Source: an uncultured Gammaproteobacteria bacterium (lineage in GTDB: Bacteria; Pseudomonadota; Gammaproteobacteria; PS1; Pseudothioglobaceae). From it: a stretch of 64,000 nucleotides of DNA. Of the stretch, positions 55,900 through 64,000 are shown one piece after another. A program made the position numbers and the translations under genes. The stretch covers positions 60,554-124,553 of the forward strand of contig CABWZI010000001.1 in NCBI GenBank assembly GCA_902509905.1, written 5' to 3'. A model generated the notes under the pieces. It did not search any database, was not told the origin of the DNA, and saw only the letters and a program-made list of their open reading frames with translations. How positions within the stretch are numbered: position 1 is the first letter of the stretch; each line of letters opens with the position of its first letter.

Positions 55900-56508
55900 A
55901 TGGATTTCCTTACCCTGCTTTCTCTGATGATTGCCACTTTCGTTTATGCAATTTCACCCGGCCCTGGTTTATTTGCAGTGTTGGCGATTTCTACTCGATT
56001 TGGACCAATCCCTGCAATTTGGGTTTCTATAGGCCATACAGTTGGTGATATTATTTATGTAGCTCTTGCAATGCTAGCTCTCAATGCATTGGCTGATTTG
56101 ATTAATGAGAGTATGCTCTATGTTAAGATCCTTGGGGCATCCTATTTAATATTTATTGGGTATCAACAATTTCGCTCAAAAGGAATTAGCTTTGAACCTT
56201 CCAGTAAAAAGAGTTCAGTCATAAAGCTTTTAATAGCTGGGTTTGTTGTTGGAGTAACTAATCCAAAAACAATTATCTTCTATCTATCCTTCCTTCCAAT
56301 TTTTATAGACTTAAATAACCTGACTTTAAATACTGAAGTTCAAGTGATAGTAGCAATTGGCTTAACTGTTTTTTTTGTTTTAAGTTTGGCAAATATTTTA
56401 GGTGTTAGACTAAGAAGCTATATTGAAAATCCTGATAGCATCAGGAGGATAAATCAAGTGACAGGCGTGACTATGATTCTTGTTGGTGTTTTTGTCGCAC
56501 TTTATTAA
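55900..56508 (+). CDS. LysE/RhtB-family amino-acid exporter
   Basis: A 202-residue inner-membrane protein with about six transmembrane helices. 'YAISPGPGLFAVLAIS' (about 17-32) and 'GFVVGVTNPKTIIFYLSFLP' (about 121-140) are LysE/RhtB signatures. Such proteins export homoserine, threonine, lysine or related amino acids. It is first in a plus-strand trio with an EamA transporter and a second, related LysE protein at 57444-58052, which suggests an old duplication. Confidence 0.88.
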   Translation: MDFLTLLSLMIATFVYAISPGPGLFAVLAISTRFGPIPAIWVSIGHTVGDIIYVALAMLALNALADLINESMLYVKILGASYLIFIGYQQFRSKGISFEPSSKKSSVIKLLIAGFVVGVTNPKTIIFYLSFLPIFIDLNNLTLNTEVQVIVAIGLTVFFVLSLANILGVRLRSYIENPDSIRRINQVTGVTMILVGVFVALY

Positions 56509-56524
56509 ATAAAAAAGGATGTAG

Positions 56525-57424
56525 ATGTTTCAATCTGAAAAATCAATGACGCTAATTATGTTCCTTGTTCCATTGGTATGGGCATTGTCAGGAGTTTCAG
56601 CAAAATATCTGTCTTTCTATATCAGTGAGGATGAGGTGGTCGTCTATAGATTTTTTCTGTCCGCGCTTTCAACATTCCCTTTGCTTTTATGGATGAAAAT
56701 TCCTATAAAAATAAGTTTAAAAAACTTTGTGATTTGCATTCTTTTGGCTTTTTTTCTAATCGGAAACTATAGAACCTACTTCATGGGGATGCAGAGGGGT
56801 GCGGTTGGTTTAGGCGCTGCTTTAGTAACCGTTTTAATTCCAATTTTTGTTTATGTCATGATGATTTTTTCCAAAAAATCAAAACCTATTTTGAAGGATT
56901 GGCTCGCACTGACAATTGGAGCAATAGGTGTCGCTTTAATGCTTAATCTGGAACAAATGAATCTTGATACACTTGTAAGTGGGGGTAATATTTATTTTGT
57001 ATTGGCTGCTCTTACCTATGCAATGTTCACTGTAGCTGCCTCTTATATGAAAAATATTCATGTTCTGACTATTAATCTTTATGTCTGTCTTATAGGCTTT
57101 TTGATTGATTGGAATTTATCTTATGATAGTAATCATCTTTTCACATTAGGGACTATGGATTTTATATTTTGGATTAATATGCTTTTCGTATCATTTATTG
57201 CTGGAACTGCGATAACAGCAGTCTACTATATGGGCATTAGAATTATTGGCTCAAAAAAGAGCTCCGCTTTTAGTATATTAACTCCATTCTTTGCAATCGC
57301 ACTGGGCGCAATTTTCTTTGAAGAAATGATTACTATAAAAAATGCAATTGGGATCTTAATGGCTGTTTCGGCTCTCGTTGTCCTTAACGATTTGAAGTTA
57401 AAAAATATGATCCCTTTTCAATAA
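56525..57424 (+). CDS. EamA/DMT-family membrane transporter
   Basis: A 299-residue protein with about ten transmembrane helices in two EamA repeats. 'LVPLVWALSGVSAKYLSF' starts the first, 'NIYFVLAALTYAMFTVAAS' the second, and the C-terminus has 'TPFFAIALGAIFFEEMITI'. It starts 16 bases after the first LysE gene and ends 19 bases before the second, so the three are probably cotranscribed. Its substrate is unknown. Confidence 0.86.
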   Translation: MFQSEKSMTLIMFLVPLVWALSGVSAKYLSFYISEDEVVVYRFFLSALSTFPLLLWMKIPIKISLKNFVICILLAFFLIGNYRTYFMGMQRGAVGLGAALVTVLIPIFVYVMMIFSKKSKPILKDWLALTIGAIGVALMLNLEQMNLDTLVSGGNIYFVLAALTYAMFTVAASYMKNIHVLTINLYVCLIGFLIDWNLSYDSNHLFTLGTMDFIFWINMLFVSFIAGTAITAVYYMGIRIIGSKKSSAFSILTPFFAIALGAIFFEEMITIKNAIGILMAVSALVVLNDLKLKNMIPFQ

Positions 57425-57443
57425 TTATGAGTATAGATAAATT

Positions 57444-58052
57444 ATGGAAATAAGTATTTTTTTAGTCCTTGGCTTTACTCTTTTCATTTTTGCAGTGACC
57501 CCAGGTCCCGGGACTTTGGCACTTCTCTCTATTTCAACGTCAAGAGGCCTAGCCTCGGCAATATTCTTTTCACTCGGAATGACGCTCGGTGATTTGTCTT
57601 ATTTAACCATTGTCATTTTTTCTCTAAACGCCCTCGCTGATTTGATTACGCCTGTTACAAATGCGGTCCAATACTTTGGCGCCTGCTACTTATTTTATTT
57701 GGGCTACTCCCAATGGAAGGCTGGAAAATTTAGTATGAGCAATGACATTTCAGCTCAATCTCATTTGAAAGAACTTTTGATGGGCTTTCTCTTAGCTGGA
57801 ACTAATCCAAAGGTGATGATTTTTTATTTATCTGTTCTTCCATCTTTGATTGATCTCAATCAAGTTAGCTTATCTTATGGATTGAAAATCGTAGCTACGG
57901 TTGCTATTTCACTGTTGTTCGGTTTATTATTTATTGGTATTCTAGGAAAAAAATTAAGGCAAATAATAAGTAGTGAAAAAATGGCCATGAGAGTGAACAG
58001 GACTTTTGGGGTAATTATGATTGGTGTTGGCTTAAGCCTTTTTTACTTTTAA
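57444..58052 (+). CDS. LysE/RhtB-family amino-acid exporter (second copy)
   Basis: A 202-residue protein of the same length and layout as 55900-56508. 'FAVTPGPGTLALLSIS' and 'GFLLAGTNPKVMIFYLSVLP' are the paired signatures. It is divergent in sequence from the first copy although clearly homologous, so the substrate may differ. It is convergent with the DUF1289 gene 8 bases away. Confidence 0.88.
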   Translation: MEISIFLVLGFTLFIFAVTPGPGTLALLSISTSRGLASAIFFSLGMTLGDLSYLTIVIFSLNALADLITPVTNAVQYFGACYLFYLGYSQWKAGKFSMSNDISAQSHLKELLMGFLLAGTNPKVMIFYLSVLPSLIDLNQVSLSYGLKIVATVAISLLFGLLFIGILGKKLRQIISSEKMAMRVNRTFGVIMIGVGLSLFYF

Positions 58053-58060
58053 ACAATGAA

Positions 58061-58255
58061 TTATTGACTTTCAGCATCAATATCGCGGGTCAATAAATCT
58101 GCCATGATTGCAGTTCTCATGTCATCAGAAAAATCAAACCAATCAAAAATTTCATTCATGTGACGTTTGCAACCCACACAGAAATTGTTCTGATTGTATT
58201 TACATATACTCACACAAGGGCTTTTGATTTGTTTTAGTCTGGCTTGTTCACTCAT
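58061..58255 (-). CDS. DUF1289 small Fe-S-like protein
   Basis: A 64-residue protein with four cysteines: 'SPCVSICKYNQNNFCVGCKR'. This is the DUF1289 pattern of short putative metal-binding proteins of unknown function. It lies 39 bases after the frameshifted dehydrogenase gene on the same strand and may be part of that transcript. Confidence 0.85.
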   Translation of the reverse strand: MSEQARLKQIKSPCVSICKYNQNNFCVGCKRHMNEIFDWFDFSDDMRTAIMADLLTRDIDAESQ

Positions 58256-58294
58256 AACTTATTTTTTTGAGAAGCATTTTAGTATAGTTGTCAT

Positions 58295-60710
58295 TTACGA
58301 GCGAAGTTTTTCATTATCGTTATCGTATGCAGCATTCAGAGAGACATGACAATTTCGAGTTCCCAGAGATGTTTCTACTCTGAGCGCCTTTCCTTCAGAG
58401 CAGTGGCTCGGGTTGAGGTAGGCAAAAGCGATACTATGGCCAACTCTATAGCCATATGCACCACTTGTGATTATTCCGCTAAGTTCATCTCCATCAAAGA
58501 CAGCCTCATTTCCAAAACATTCTGCCGGAGTCTCATCATCAAATATCAGGTACGCTAATTGAGTTTTAACTCCATCAGATTTACGTTGTTTGATATTGTC
58601 AGAGCCAATAAAGTTTCGACTCAGATCAAGAAATCGATCCATACCAGCTTCGAGCGCAGAAATCTCTTCAGTAAACTCAGCTCCATATGCTCTATACATT
58701 TTCTCAAGCCTCATGCTATTAAATGCCAGACCACCAAAATCTCTAATGCCAAAAGTCGAGCCCATTTCAAATAAAGATTCATAGATAGAGATTAACTGCC
58801 AGCTAGGCATATGGAGTTCCCAGCCCAATTCTCCAGCATATGAAACTCGCATTGCAAAAACGTCTGCCGAGTCAATTTTTACAGTTTTACAACTGAGCCA
58901 AGAAAACCCATTATTGCTGAGATCTTCTTGAGTGCATTGGCTCAAAACATTTCTGGCTTCAGGCCCAGTTAATAGAATTCCACCCCAGTCTTCAGTTAAA
59001 TTTTCAATGGTTACATCTAGACCATCCACATTCCATTCAAGCCATTGATAGTCTTTGACTTCAGATCCAATGGCACCCATTAATAGGAATTCTTCTTTAC
59101 TAATACGACTGATTGTTTGCTCTGCCATGATACCTCCTTTCGGAGCATGAAAAAGTGTCAAACCAATTCTTCCATCCTTTGCGGGCAGTTTGTTGCAAGA
59201 CAACTTGTCAAGAAAATCAAAGGCATCTTTACCAGTGATTCTAAATTTTGCCGTACCACTGATGTCGGTAACGCCACAAGAGTTTTGAACTGCTTTGCAC
59301 TCCTCTTTGATGGCTTCATGTGCTTCAGTGTGAGCCCAGGATAAAGTCTCACCTCTAATCTCATCTGTTGAAAACCAAGAAGGTTTTTCAAAGCCAGTAT
59401 TGACTGTATGTATAGCGCCTTTTTGACTCAACAAAGTATGAAGAGGACTTACTCTAATTGGTCTTCCATGAGGGCGATTTTCGTTTGGCGCTGCATAGGC
59501 GTACATGCGTTCATATGATTCAATTGCACGTGTTGTGCAATATTTTTTGTCAGCCCATCTATCAAATCGACGACTATCAAGCGAGGCCATATTGAGCTCA
59601 GTTTGACCATGAACCATCCATTGAGCTAAATATTTACCAATTCCACCTTGAGCAATCCCAATACTTGCGCCGCAGAGATTCCAAAAGTTCTTAAGTCCTT
59701 TCGCAGGTCCAACAAGAAGATTGTCGTCAGGAGTATGTGTGATTAATCCATTAATTACAGTATTGATTCCAACTTCTTTAAAGAGAGGAAAAATATCCAT
59801 GCACCTTTCAAGCCATGGCATGAGCCTCTCTAAATCACCTTCAAAGAGTTCGCGATCAAATGACCAATCAACTCCATCAAGCGCCCAAGGTTTAGAGCCT
59901 CTAGTTTCATATGGACCAATTAAAAATCCATTTCCTTCCTGCCTTATATGAGGCCGCAATTGAATCGCGAGTTACAGGAAGCTCCTTTGAAAGAGCTGCA
60001 ATTTCTGGATGGCTATCAGTAATCAAATATTGATGTTGAAGATTAACCAAAGGGACATAAGAGCCAACCATTTCACCAACCTGAGGAGAAAAACAACCGC
60101 CAGCATTGACCACATGCTCAGCAATAATGTTGCCTTGCTTAGTGACCACTTCATATTCACCAGATTGGAGAACATTAATATCTAATACACGATTGAAGTT
60201 GCTTACCTCTGCGCCAGCTTTTTTTGCTAATTGAGCTAATTGTGTGACAACAGTCGTCGGGTCAACATGACCGTCATTTGGCGTATGTAAAATATTTCTT
60301 GCCTTCGTAAAATCCATCATTGGATTGATGATTGATGCTTCTTCTTTAGAGACAAAATGCATTTCACAGCCAACGTGATTGGCGCGACTTAGGATGTTAG
60401 TGAACCACTGCTCTTCAACTTCAGTGTAGCCAACCCTTAGAGAGCCAGTCCTATGAAAAGATGACGGGAGCCCTGTTTTTTCAGGGAGGATTTCGTCATA
60501 CAGTTTAATTGTATACTCATGAATATTTGACAGAGTGTGATTGCCATTAAAGTTAGGACAAAGCCCAGCAGCATGCCAGGTAGAGCCACTGGTGAGTTCA
60601 CCCTTTTCGATTAGAACAACGTCAGTCCAGCCTTCTAGTCCAAGGTGATACATTAGATTTACACCTAACGATCCACCACCAATGATGACTACTTGAGCAT
60701 GTGATTTCAT
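58295..60710 (-). pseudogene. Dimethylglycine/sarcosine dehydrogenase-type flavoprotein, frameshifted
   Basis: The two halves of one gene lie in different frames. The first half (60710 to about 59950) starts 'AQVVIIGGGSLGVNLMYHL' and has 'TSGSTWHAAG', whose His carries covalent FAD in dimethylglycine and sarcosine dehydrogenases. The second half (to 58295) resumes with 'IRQEGNGFLIGPYE' and has a GCV_T-like folate domain with 'GELGWEL' near its C-terminus. The break is at 59944-59950, where a TA dinucleotide appears lost; adding two bases gives an 805-residue protein that reads 'SYIRQEG' through the join. Family enzymes demethylate dimethylglycine or sarcosine. Real pseudogenisation, a sequencing error or a split protein are all possible. 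Confidence 0.85.
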
Positions 60711-60724
60711 AATACTATCCTTGT

Positions 60725-62281
60725 CTAAAGTGGCTTACGACCAATGTTCTTTCTACTTAATTTAATATTGAATTTATTTCTTATTTTTTGATCTACATCA
60801 TCACTGATATGACTAGGAAAATATTCAGATAAAATTTCATTTTTTTGCTGGATTGCTTTTTCCAAAATAACCGGTTTTCCCATATCAGCCCAATCATTTG
60901 GACTATCTCTATCGCTCAGTTCAGGATAGATATATTCACTTTGCATCACATCAATTGTTTGTTCTGAGCCTAGATAATGTGCCTTGTCGTTTAAACAAAC
61001 ATCTTTGATAGTTTCAAAGCACAGAGACTCTTCGCTATCATCACTAAAGCCTTTAGTCATTCTCATGGAGGCTCCAAGTAAATCATTATCTAATAGGAGG
61101 CTTTCTGGACATGTACCAAGTAAGCTTGCATACATCCCAGCAGATTCATATACGATATTCGCTCCTGCAATCGCAGTGACAGCATGAGTTGATGCTCTTT
61201 CAGATCCAGCCTGGAAGTCAGGAAATTTTGAGTCAGTCATTCCGGCTGGTGTTCCAGTAGGCAGATTAAAATGATTTCCCATTTGCGCACAAGCAGCTGA
61301 AATCAAGCCTTGCTCTGGAGAGCCGCCACACATTGCTCCAGTTCTAAGATCGGATACAAATGGCCATGTACCAAGAATAGCAGGAGCTCCAGGTTTAATT
61401 GCATTCACATAAACTAAGCCCCCAAGGCATTCAGCCCATGCCTGAGATACTACTCCTGGTAGTAATGGTGGCGCGGTAGCACCAGCCTGGCCAGCTGACA
61501 AAAGTAAAATAGGCATACCACCCTCAACCCCAACACGTACGCACTCCAATGATTCTTCTGCAAATTTCATTGGCGGAACTACATGACAGTTGCTCATACT
61601 AATAAAAGGTCTTTCTCTCCACTTTTCCTCACTCCCAGCAATCATATGCAGCATCTCTAGGGCATCAGTTACATGTTTAGATTCTGTAAAGCTAACACCA
61701 GCATGTTTTTCAGTTCCCATCGCAACACAATAAACTGAGTTTTGATCCATCTCTCTTGGGCTAGCAATATCTCTTAGAACGCAAGTTCGTTGAAACATAT
61801 GAATATGCTCACACTTATCGGCGATTCTTGCCATGTCGTATAAATCTTGACTCTCAGACTCTCTGTATTCATTGTTTTCAGGATCAGCAATAAGAACTGC
61901 AGCACCAGCAGTTGAAAAATGAACTCTAGATCCACTGAGATCTAAATCATGTTTTGGCGATTGACCAAAAAGCGTTAGATTACGTTGCGAAAGATTGATT
62001 GCCTTGTCAACAATTTCTTTGGACATTCGTAACCTTCCATCGTCTCCAAGTGTTGCTCCAAAAGCGACACAGGTTTCAATACAATGGGGAGTTGCATCAC
62101 CAAATCCAACCTCTTCAAGAATTCTATAGATATTGGCTTCAATATCCCGAACCTGTTTGTCACTTAAGGGTTTGTATCTGCCACCTATTTCACCTGCATT
62201 GACAGGTTTTTCTTCTTCTTTTAATGGCGCATTTCTTAGAGCAATTCTAGCTTCTCTTCCACCTGATTTTCGTCTAGTCAT
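60725..62281 (-). CDS. MttB-family methyltransferase, non-pyrrolysine type
   Basis: A 518-residue TIM-barrel protein of the trimethylamine methyltransferase family. 'GGRYKPLSDKQVRDIE' and 'RILEEVGFGDAT' form the N-terminus and 'GSPEQGLISAACAQMGNHFNLP' lies in the core. The frame is continuous without an internal amber codon, so it is of the non-pyrrolysine type. Characterised non-Pyl relatives transfer methyl groups from glycine betaine or other quaternary amines to a corrinoid protein. No corrinoid protein or corrinoid-activating gene is in the window. It is 14 bases upstream of the frameshifted dehydrogenase, which suggests glycine betaine to dimethylglycine to sarcosine. Confidence 0.85.
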   Translation of the reverse strand: MTRRKSGGREARIALRNAPLKEEEKPVNAGEIGGRYKPLSDKQVRDIEANIYRILEEVGFGDATPHCIETCVAFGATLGDDGRLRMSKEIVDKAINLSQRNLTLFGQSPKHDLDLSGSRVHFSTAGAAVLIADPENNEYRESESQDLYDMARIADKCEHIHMFQRTCVLRDIASPREMDQNSVYCVAMGTEKHAGVSFTESKHVTDALEMLHMIAGSEEKWRERPFISMSNCHVVPPMKFAEESLECVRVGVEGGMPILLLSAGQAGATAPPLLPGVVSQAWAECLGGLVYVNAIKPGAPAILGTWPFVSDLRTGAMCGGSPEQGLISAACAQMGNHFNLPTGTPAGMTDSKFPDFQAGSERASTHAVTAIAGANIVYESAGMYASLLGTCPESLLLDNDLLGASMRMTKGFSDDSEESLCFETIKDVCLNDKAHYLGSEQTIDVMQSEYIYPELSDRDSPNDWADMGKPVILEKAIQQKNEILSEYFPSHISDDVDQKIRNKFNIKLSRKNIGRKPL

Positions 62282-62406
62282 GTTCGTAGATTGAGTTTAT
62301 GTATAAACTGCATTTTGATACGAAATTTAATCACTGTCAACTGTTTTTTTACAGCTGTAAGTTAGAGAAAATATGGAATAAAATTTACAGAGAAACTAGA
62401 AGAAAA

Positions 62407-63906
62407 TTAAACGTCTTTTCCACTCTCAAAATTGAACTGAGCGCCCTTTCTAATACCAGAAGGCCATCTCGAGGTAATCGTTTTAAGCTGCGTATAAAAC
62501 CTTACGCCTTCCATCCCATGAATGGATGAGCCGCCAAAAAGAGATCTCTTCCAACCGCCAAAACTATGCATTGCAACAGGAACAGGGATGGGTATGTTAA
62601 CGCCAACCATGCCCACTTTCACATTCGTTGTAAAGTGGCGCGCTGTATCACCGTCCCTAGTAAAAATGGCTGTGCCGTTACCATACTCATGGTCATTGAC
62701 CAGCTTGAGCGCTTCATCATAACTTGAGACTCTAACCACAGAGAGAACTGGACCAAAGATTTCATCAGTGTAGATTGACATATCTGAGGTGACATTGTCA
62801 AATAGACATCCGCCTACAAAGAAGCCATCTCTTTCAGTCTCAGATCTTCCATCCACTTTAAGATCGGCTCCGGCCTTGAGTCCAGCATCAATATAAGAGA
62901 CAATTTTTACCTGACTTTCTTTGGAGACGACTGGACCCATCTCAACACCTGGTTCATTGTATTCACCAATTTTCAGTGACTTAACTTTGGGTATAAGTGA
63001 CTCAATCAGCTGATCTGCTGTCTCATCACCCACAGCAACCACAACAGAGATAGCCATACATCTCTCACCTGCAGAGCCATAGGCTGCTCCAATGATTGCA
63101 TCACTACTTTGATCAAGATCAGCATCGGGCATCACTATCATATGATTTTTAGCGCCGCATAATGCTTGAACTCTCTTGTTATTTTTTGAGCCTTCTTGAT
63201 AAATGTACTCACCCACACCAGTCGAGCCTACAAAGCTCACTGCTTTCACTTGAGGGTTGGTTAGGATTTCATCGACTGCTTCTTTATCGCCAACGATTGT
63301 ATTTAATACGCCATCTGGAAGACCAGCTTCATGCATGAGTTCAGTGAGTCTTAACCCACATGAGGGTACTTTCTCTGAGAGTTTTAATACGAACGTGTTG
63401 CCACAGGCAATCGCTACTGGGTACATCCACATCGGGACCATCGCAGGGAAGTTAAACGGAACAATACCCGCACAGACGCCGAGCGCTTGACGCAGATTAT
63501 GGCTATCAATGCCTCTGGAGACATCTGCACTAAAGTCAGACTTCAGATGATTGTTAATTGCCGTGCAGTACTCAACAATCTCAAGGCCTCTTCCCACCTC
63601 GCCCTGTGCATCTGCAAAAGTCTTTCCATGTTCCTTTGAGACAAGTTCTGCGAGTTCATCGGTGTGCTTAATAATAAGCTCACGATAAGTAAACATGATT
63701 TGAGCCCGTTTAGAGGGAGGAACTTGACTCCATTCTTCAAAGGCATCACTGGCTACTTGAATGGCTTTGGCAGTATCTTTTGCACTAGCAGCTTCAATGG
63801 TTTTTGTAACTTGGCCAGTGGCAGGATTAAAAACACTTAATGTTCGACCTGATGATCCAGAATATTTCTTGCCACCAATAATATGTTGAAGATTGTTTGA
63901 AGACAT
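62407..63906 (-). CDS. mmsA: Methylmalonate-semialdehyde dehydrogenase (CoA-acylating)
   Basis: A 499-residue aldehyde dehydrogenase. 'IVPFNFPAMVPMWMYPVAIACGN' covers the N-terminal MmsA signature, 'SFVGSTGVGEYIYQ' binds NAD, and the catalytic Cys is in 'YGSAGERCMAISV'. MmsA converts methylmalonate or malonate semialdehyde to propionyl- or acetyl-CoA in valine, beta-alanine or inositol catabolism. It lies 125 bases upstream of the MttB-like gene on the same strand, but a functional tie is not obvious. Confidence 0.93.
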   Translation of the reverse strand: MSSNNLQHIIGGKKYSGSSGRTLSVFNPATGQVTKTIEAASAKDTAKAIQVASDAFEEWSQVPPSKRAQIMFTYRELIIKHTDELAELVSKEHGKTFADAQGEVGRGLEIVEYCTAINNHLKSDFSADVSRGIDSHNLRQALGVCAGIVPFNFPAMVPMWMYPVAIACGNTFVLKLSEKVPSCGLRLTELMHEAGLPDGVLNTIVGDKEAVDEILTNPQVKAVSFVGSTGVGEYIYQEGSKNNKRVQALCGAKNHMIVMPDADLDQSSDAIIGAAYGSAGERCMAISVVVAVGDETADQLIESLIPKVKSLKIGEYNEPGVEMGPVVSKESQVKIVSYIDAGLKAGADLKVDGRSETERDGFFVGGCLFDNVTSDMSIYTDEIFGPVLSVVRVSSYDEALKLVNDHEYGNGTAIFTRDGDTARHFTTNVKVGMVGVNIPIPVPVAMHSFGGWKRSLFGGSSIHGMEGVRFYTQLKTITSRWPSGIRKGAQFNFESGKDV

Positions 63907-63941
63907 AAAAGTTATTTTATTAAATGTAATGAGTTAATATA

Positions 63942-63960
63942 CCAAGAAGTCATTTCTTGG
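63942..63960. promoter_or_regulatory. Inverted repeat upstream of mmsA
   Basis: CCAAGAA (63942-63948) and TTCTTGG (63954-63960) flank a 5-base centre, 36 bases before the mmsA start. A run of T follows on the plus strand, so it would work as a terminator in that direction, but no plus-strand gene ends here. An operator for mmsA is the better reading. Confidence 0.4.
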
Positions 63961-64000
63961 ATTATTTTTTTTATAATTCTAGTTTAATAATAGGGTGATA

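Noticed and set aside
59907..59959. Programmed frameshift in the dehydrogenase gene
   Set aside because: No slippery heptamer or downstream structure is evident; a lost TA in a TATATA run explains the shift more simply.
60725..62281. Possible pyrrolysine (amber readthrough) MttB
   Set aside because: The frame is continuous for the full family length with no internal TAG, so no pyrrolysine is needed.
63942..63975. Plus-strand terminator with T-tract near the right edge
   Set aside because: No plus-strand gene ends before it; the only nearby gene is mmsA on the opposite strand, so it is listed as a possible operator.

Overview
This window is a gene-dense stretch of an AT-rich bacterial chromosome with no rRNA, insertion sequence, prophage or CRISPR array. 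Gene content and local order point to a gammaproteobacterium: a gcvR-type ACT protein, nudE, lptC-lptA, rpoD followed by tRNA-Ile2, ispE followed by tRNA-Gln and then prs, and a small LptM-type lipoprotein before lysA. The low GC, short spacers, frequent gene overlaps, PPi-dependent phosphofructokinase and many N-methyl amino acid genes suggest a streamlined marine heterotroph. A SUP05/Arctic96BD-19 (Thioglobaceae) relative is my best guess, but that placement is inference.

Positions 1-21126 are dominated by catabolism of methylated amino acids. The 3' end of gcvH, gcvP and gcvR come first. A minus-strand cluster follows: a fused hydantoinase/5-oxoprolinase, a DUF1989 protein, an EamA transporter, creatinase and a CysQ-type phosphatase. 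On the plus strand come another EamA transporter, a GbcB-like flavin/2Fe-2S reductase, the heterotetrameric sarcosine oxidase operon soxBDAG, a PhnZ/MIOX-like HD protein, dsbB and cfa. Together they can take creatine to sarcosine plus urea, sarcosine to glycine plus a one-carbon unit, and glycine through the cleavage system.

Positions 21116-50370 are mostly housekeeping: thiE, lptCA, adk, pfp, a GMP/IMP nucleotidase-like HAD protein, cysS, rubredoxin, leuB, an AlkA-like glycosylase, a 3-hydroxyisobutyrate dehydrogenase-like protein, nudE, aat, lptM, lysA, yhbY, lpxB, nadC, a second cysQ and pepE. Next is a long minus-strand run, pepP-trpD-orn-ispE-tRNA(Gln)-gpx-prs-rpoD-tRNA(Ile2), ended by an 18-bp-stem terminator. 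Then come rsmE, proC, gph, bioA, priA and ybeY. The ispE reading frame ends inside the tRNA-Gln gene.

Positions 50378-53723 form an oxidative-stress module: an OxyR-like regulator, a palindrome beside its start, rubrerythrin, a GlpC-like Fe-S protein and a DUF3501 protein. After tilS and accA there is a LysE-EamA-LysE transporter trio. The right end holds a second methyl-amine module on the minus strand: mmsA, an MttB-family methyltransferase without pyrrolysine, and a dimethylglycine/sarcosine dehydrogenase-type gene split by a frameshift. No gene-free stretch exceeds about 250 bases; the largest gaps are 12248-12466 and 25044-25284.
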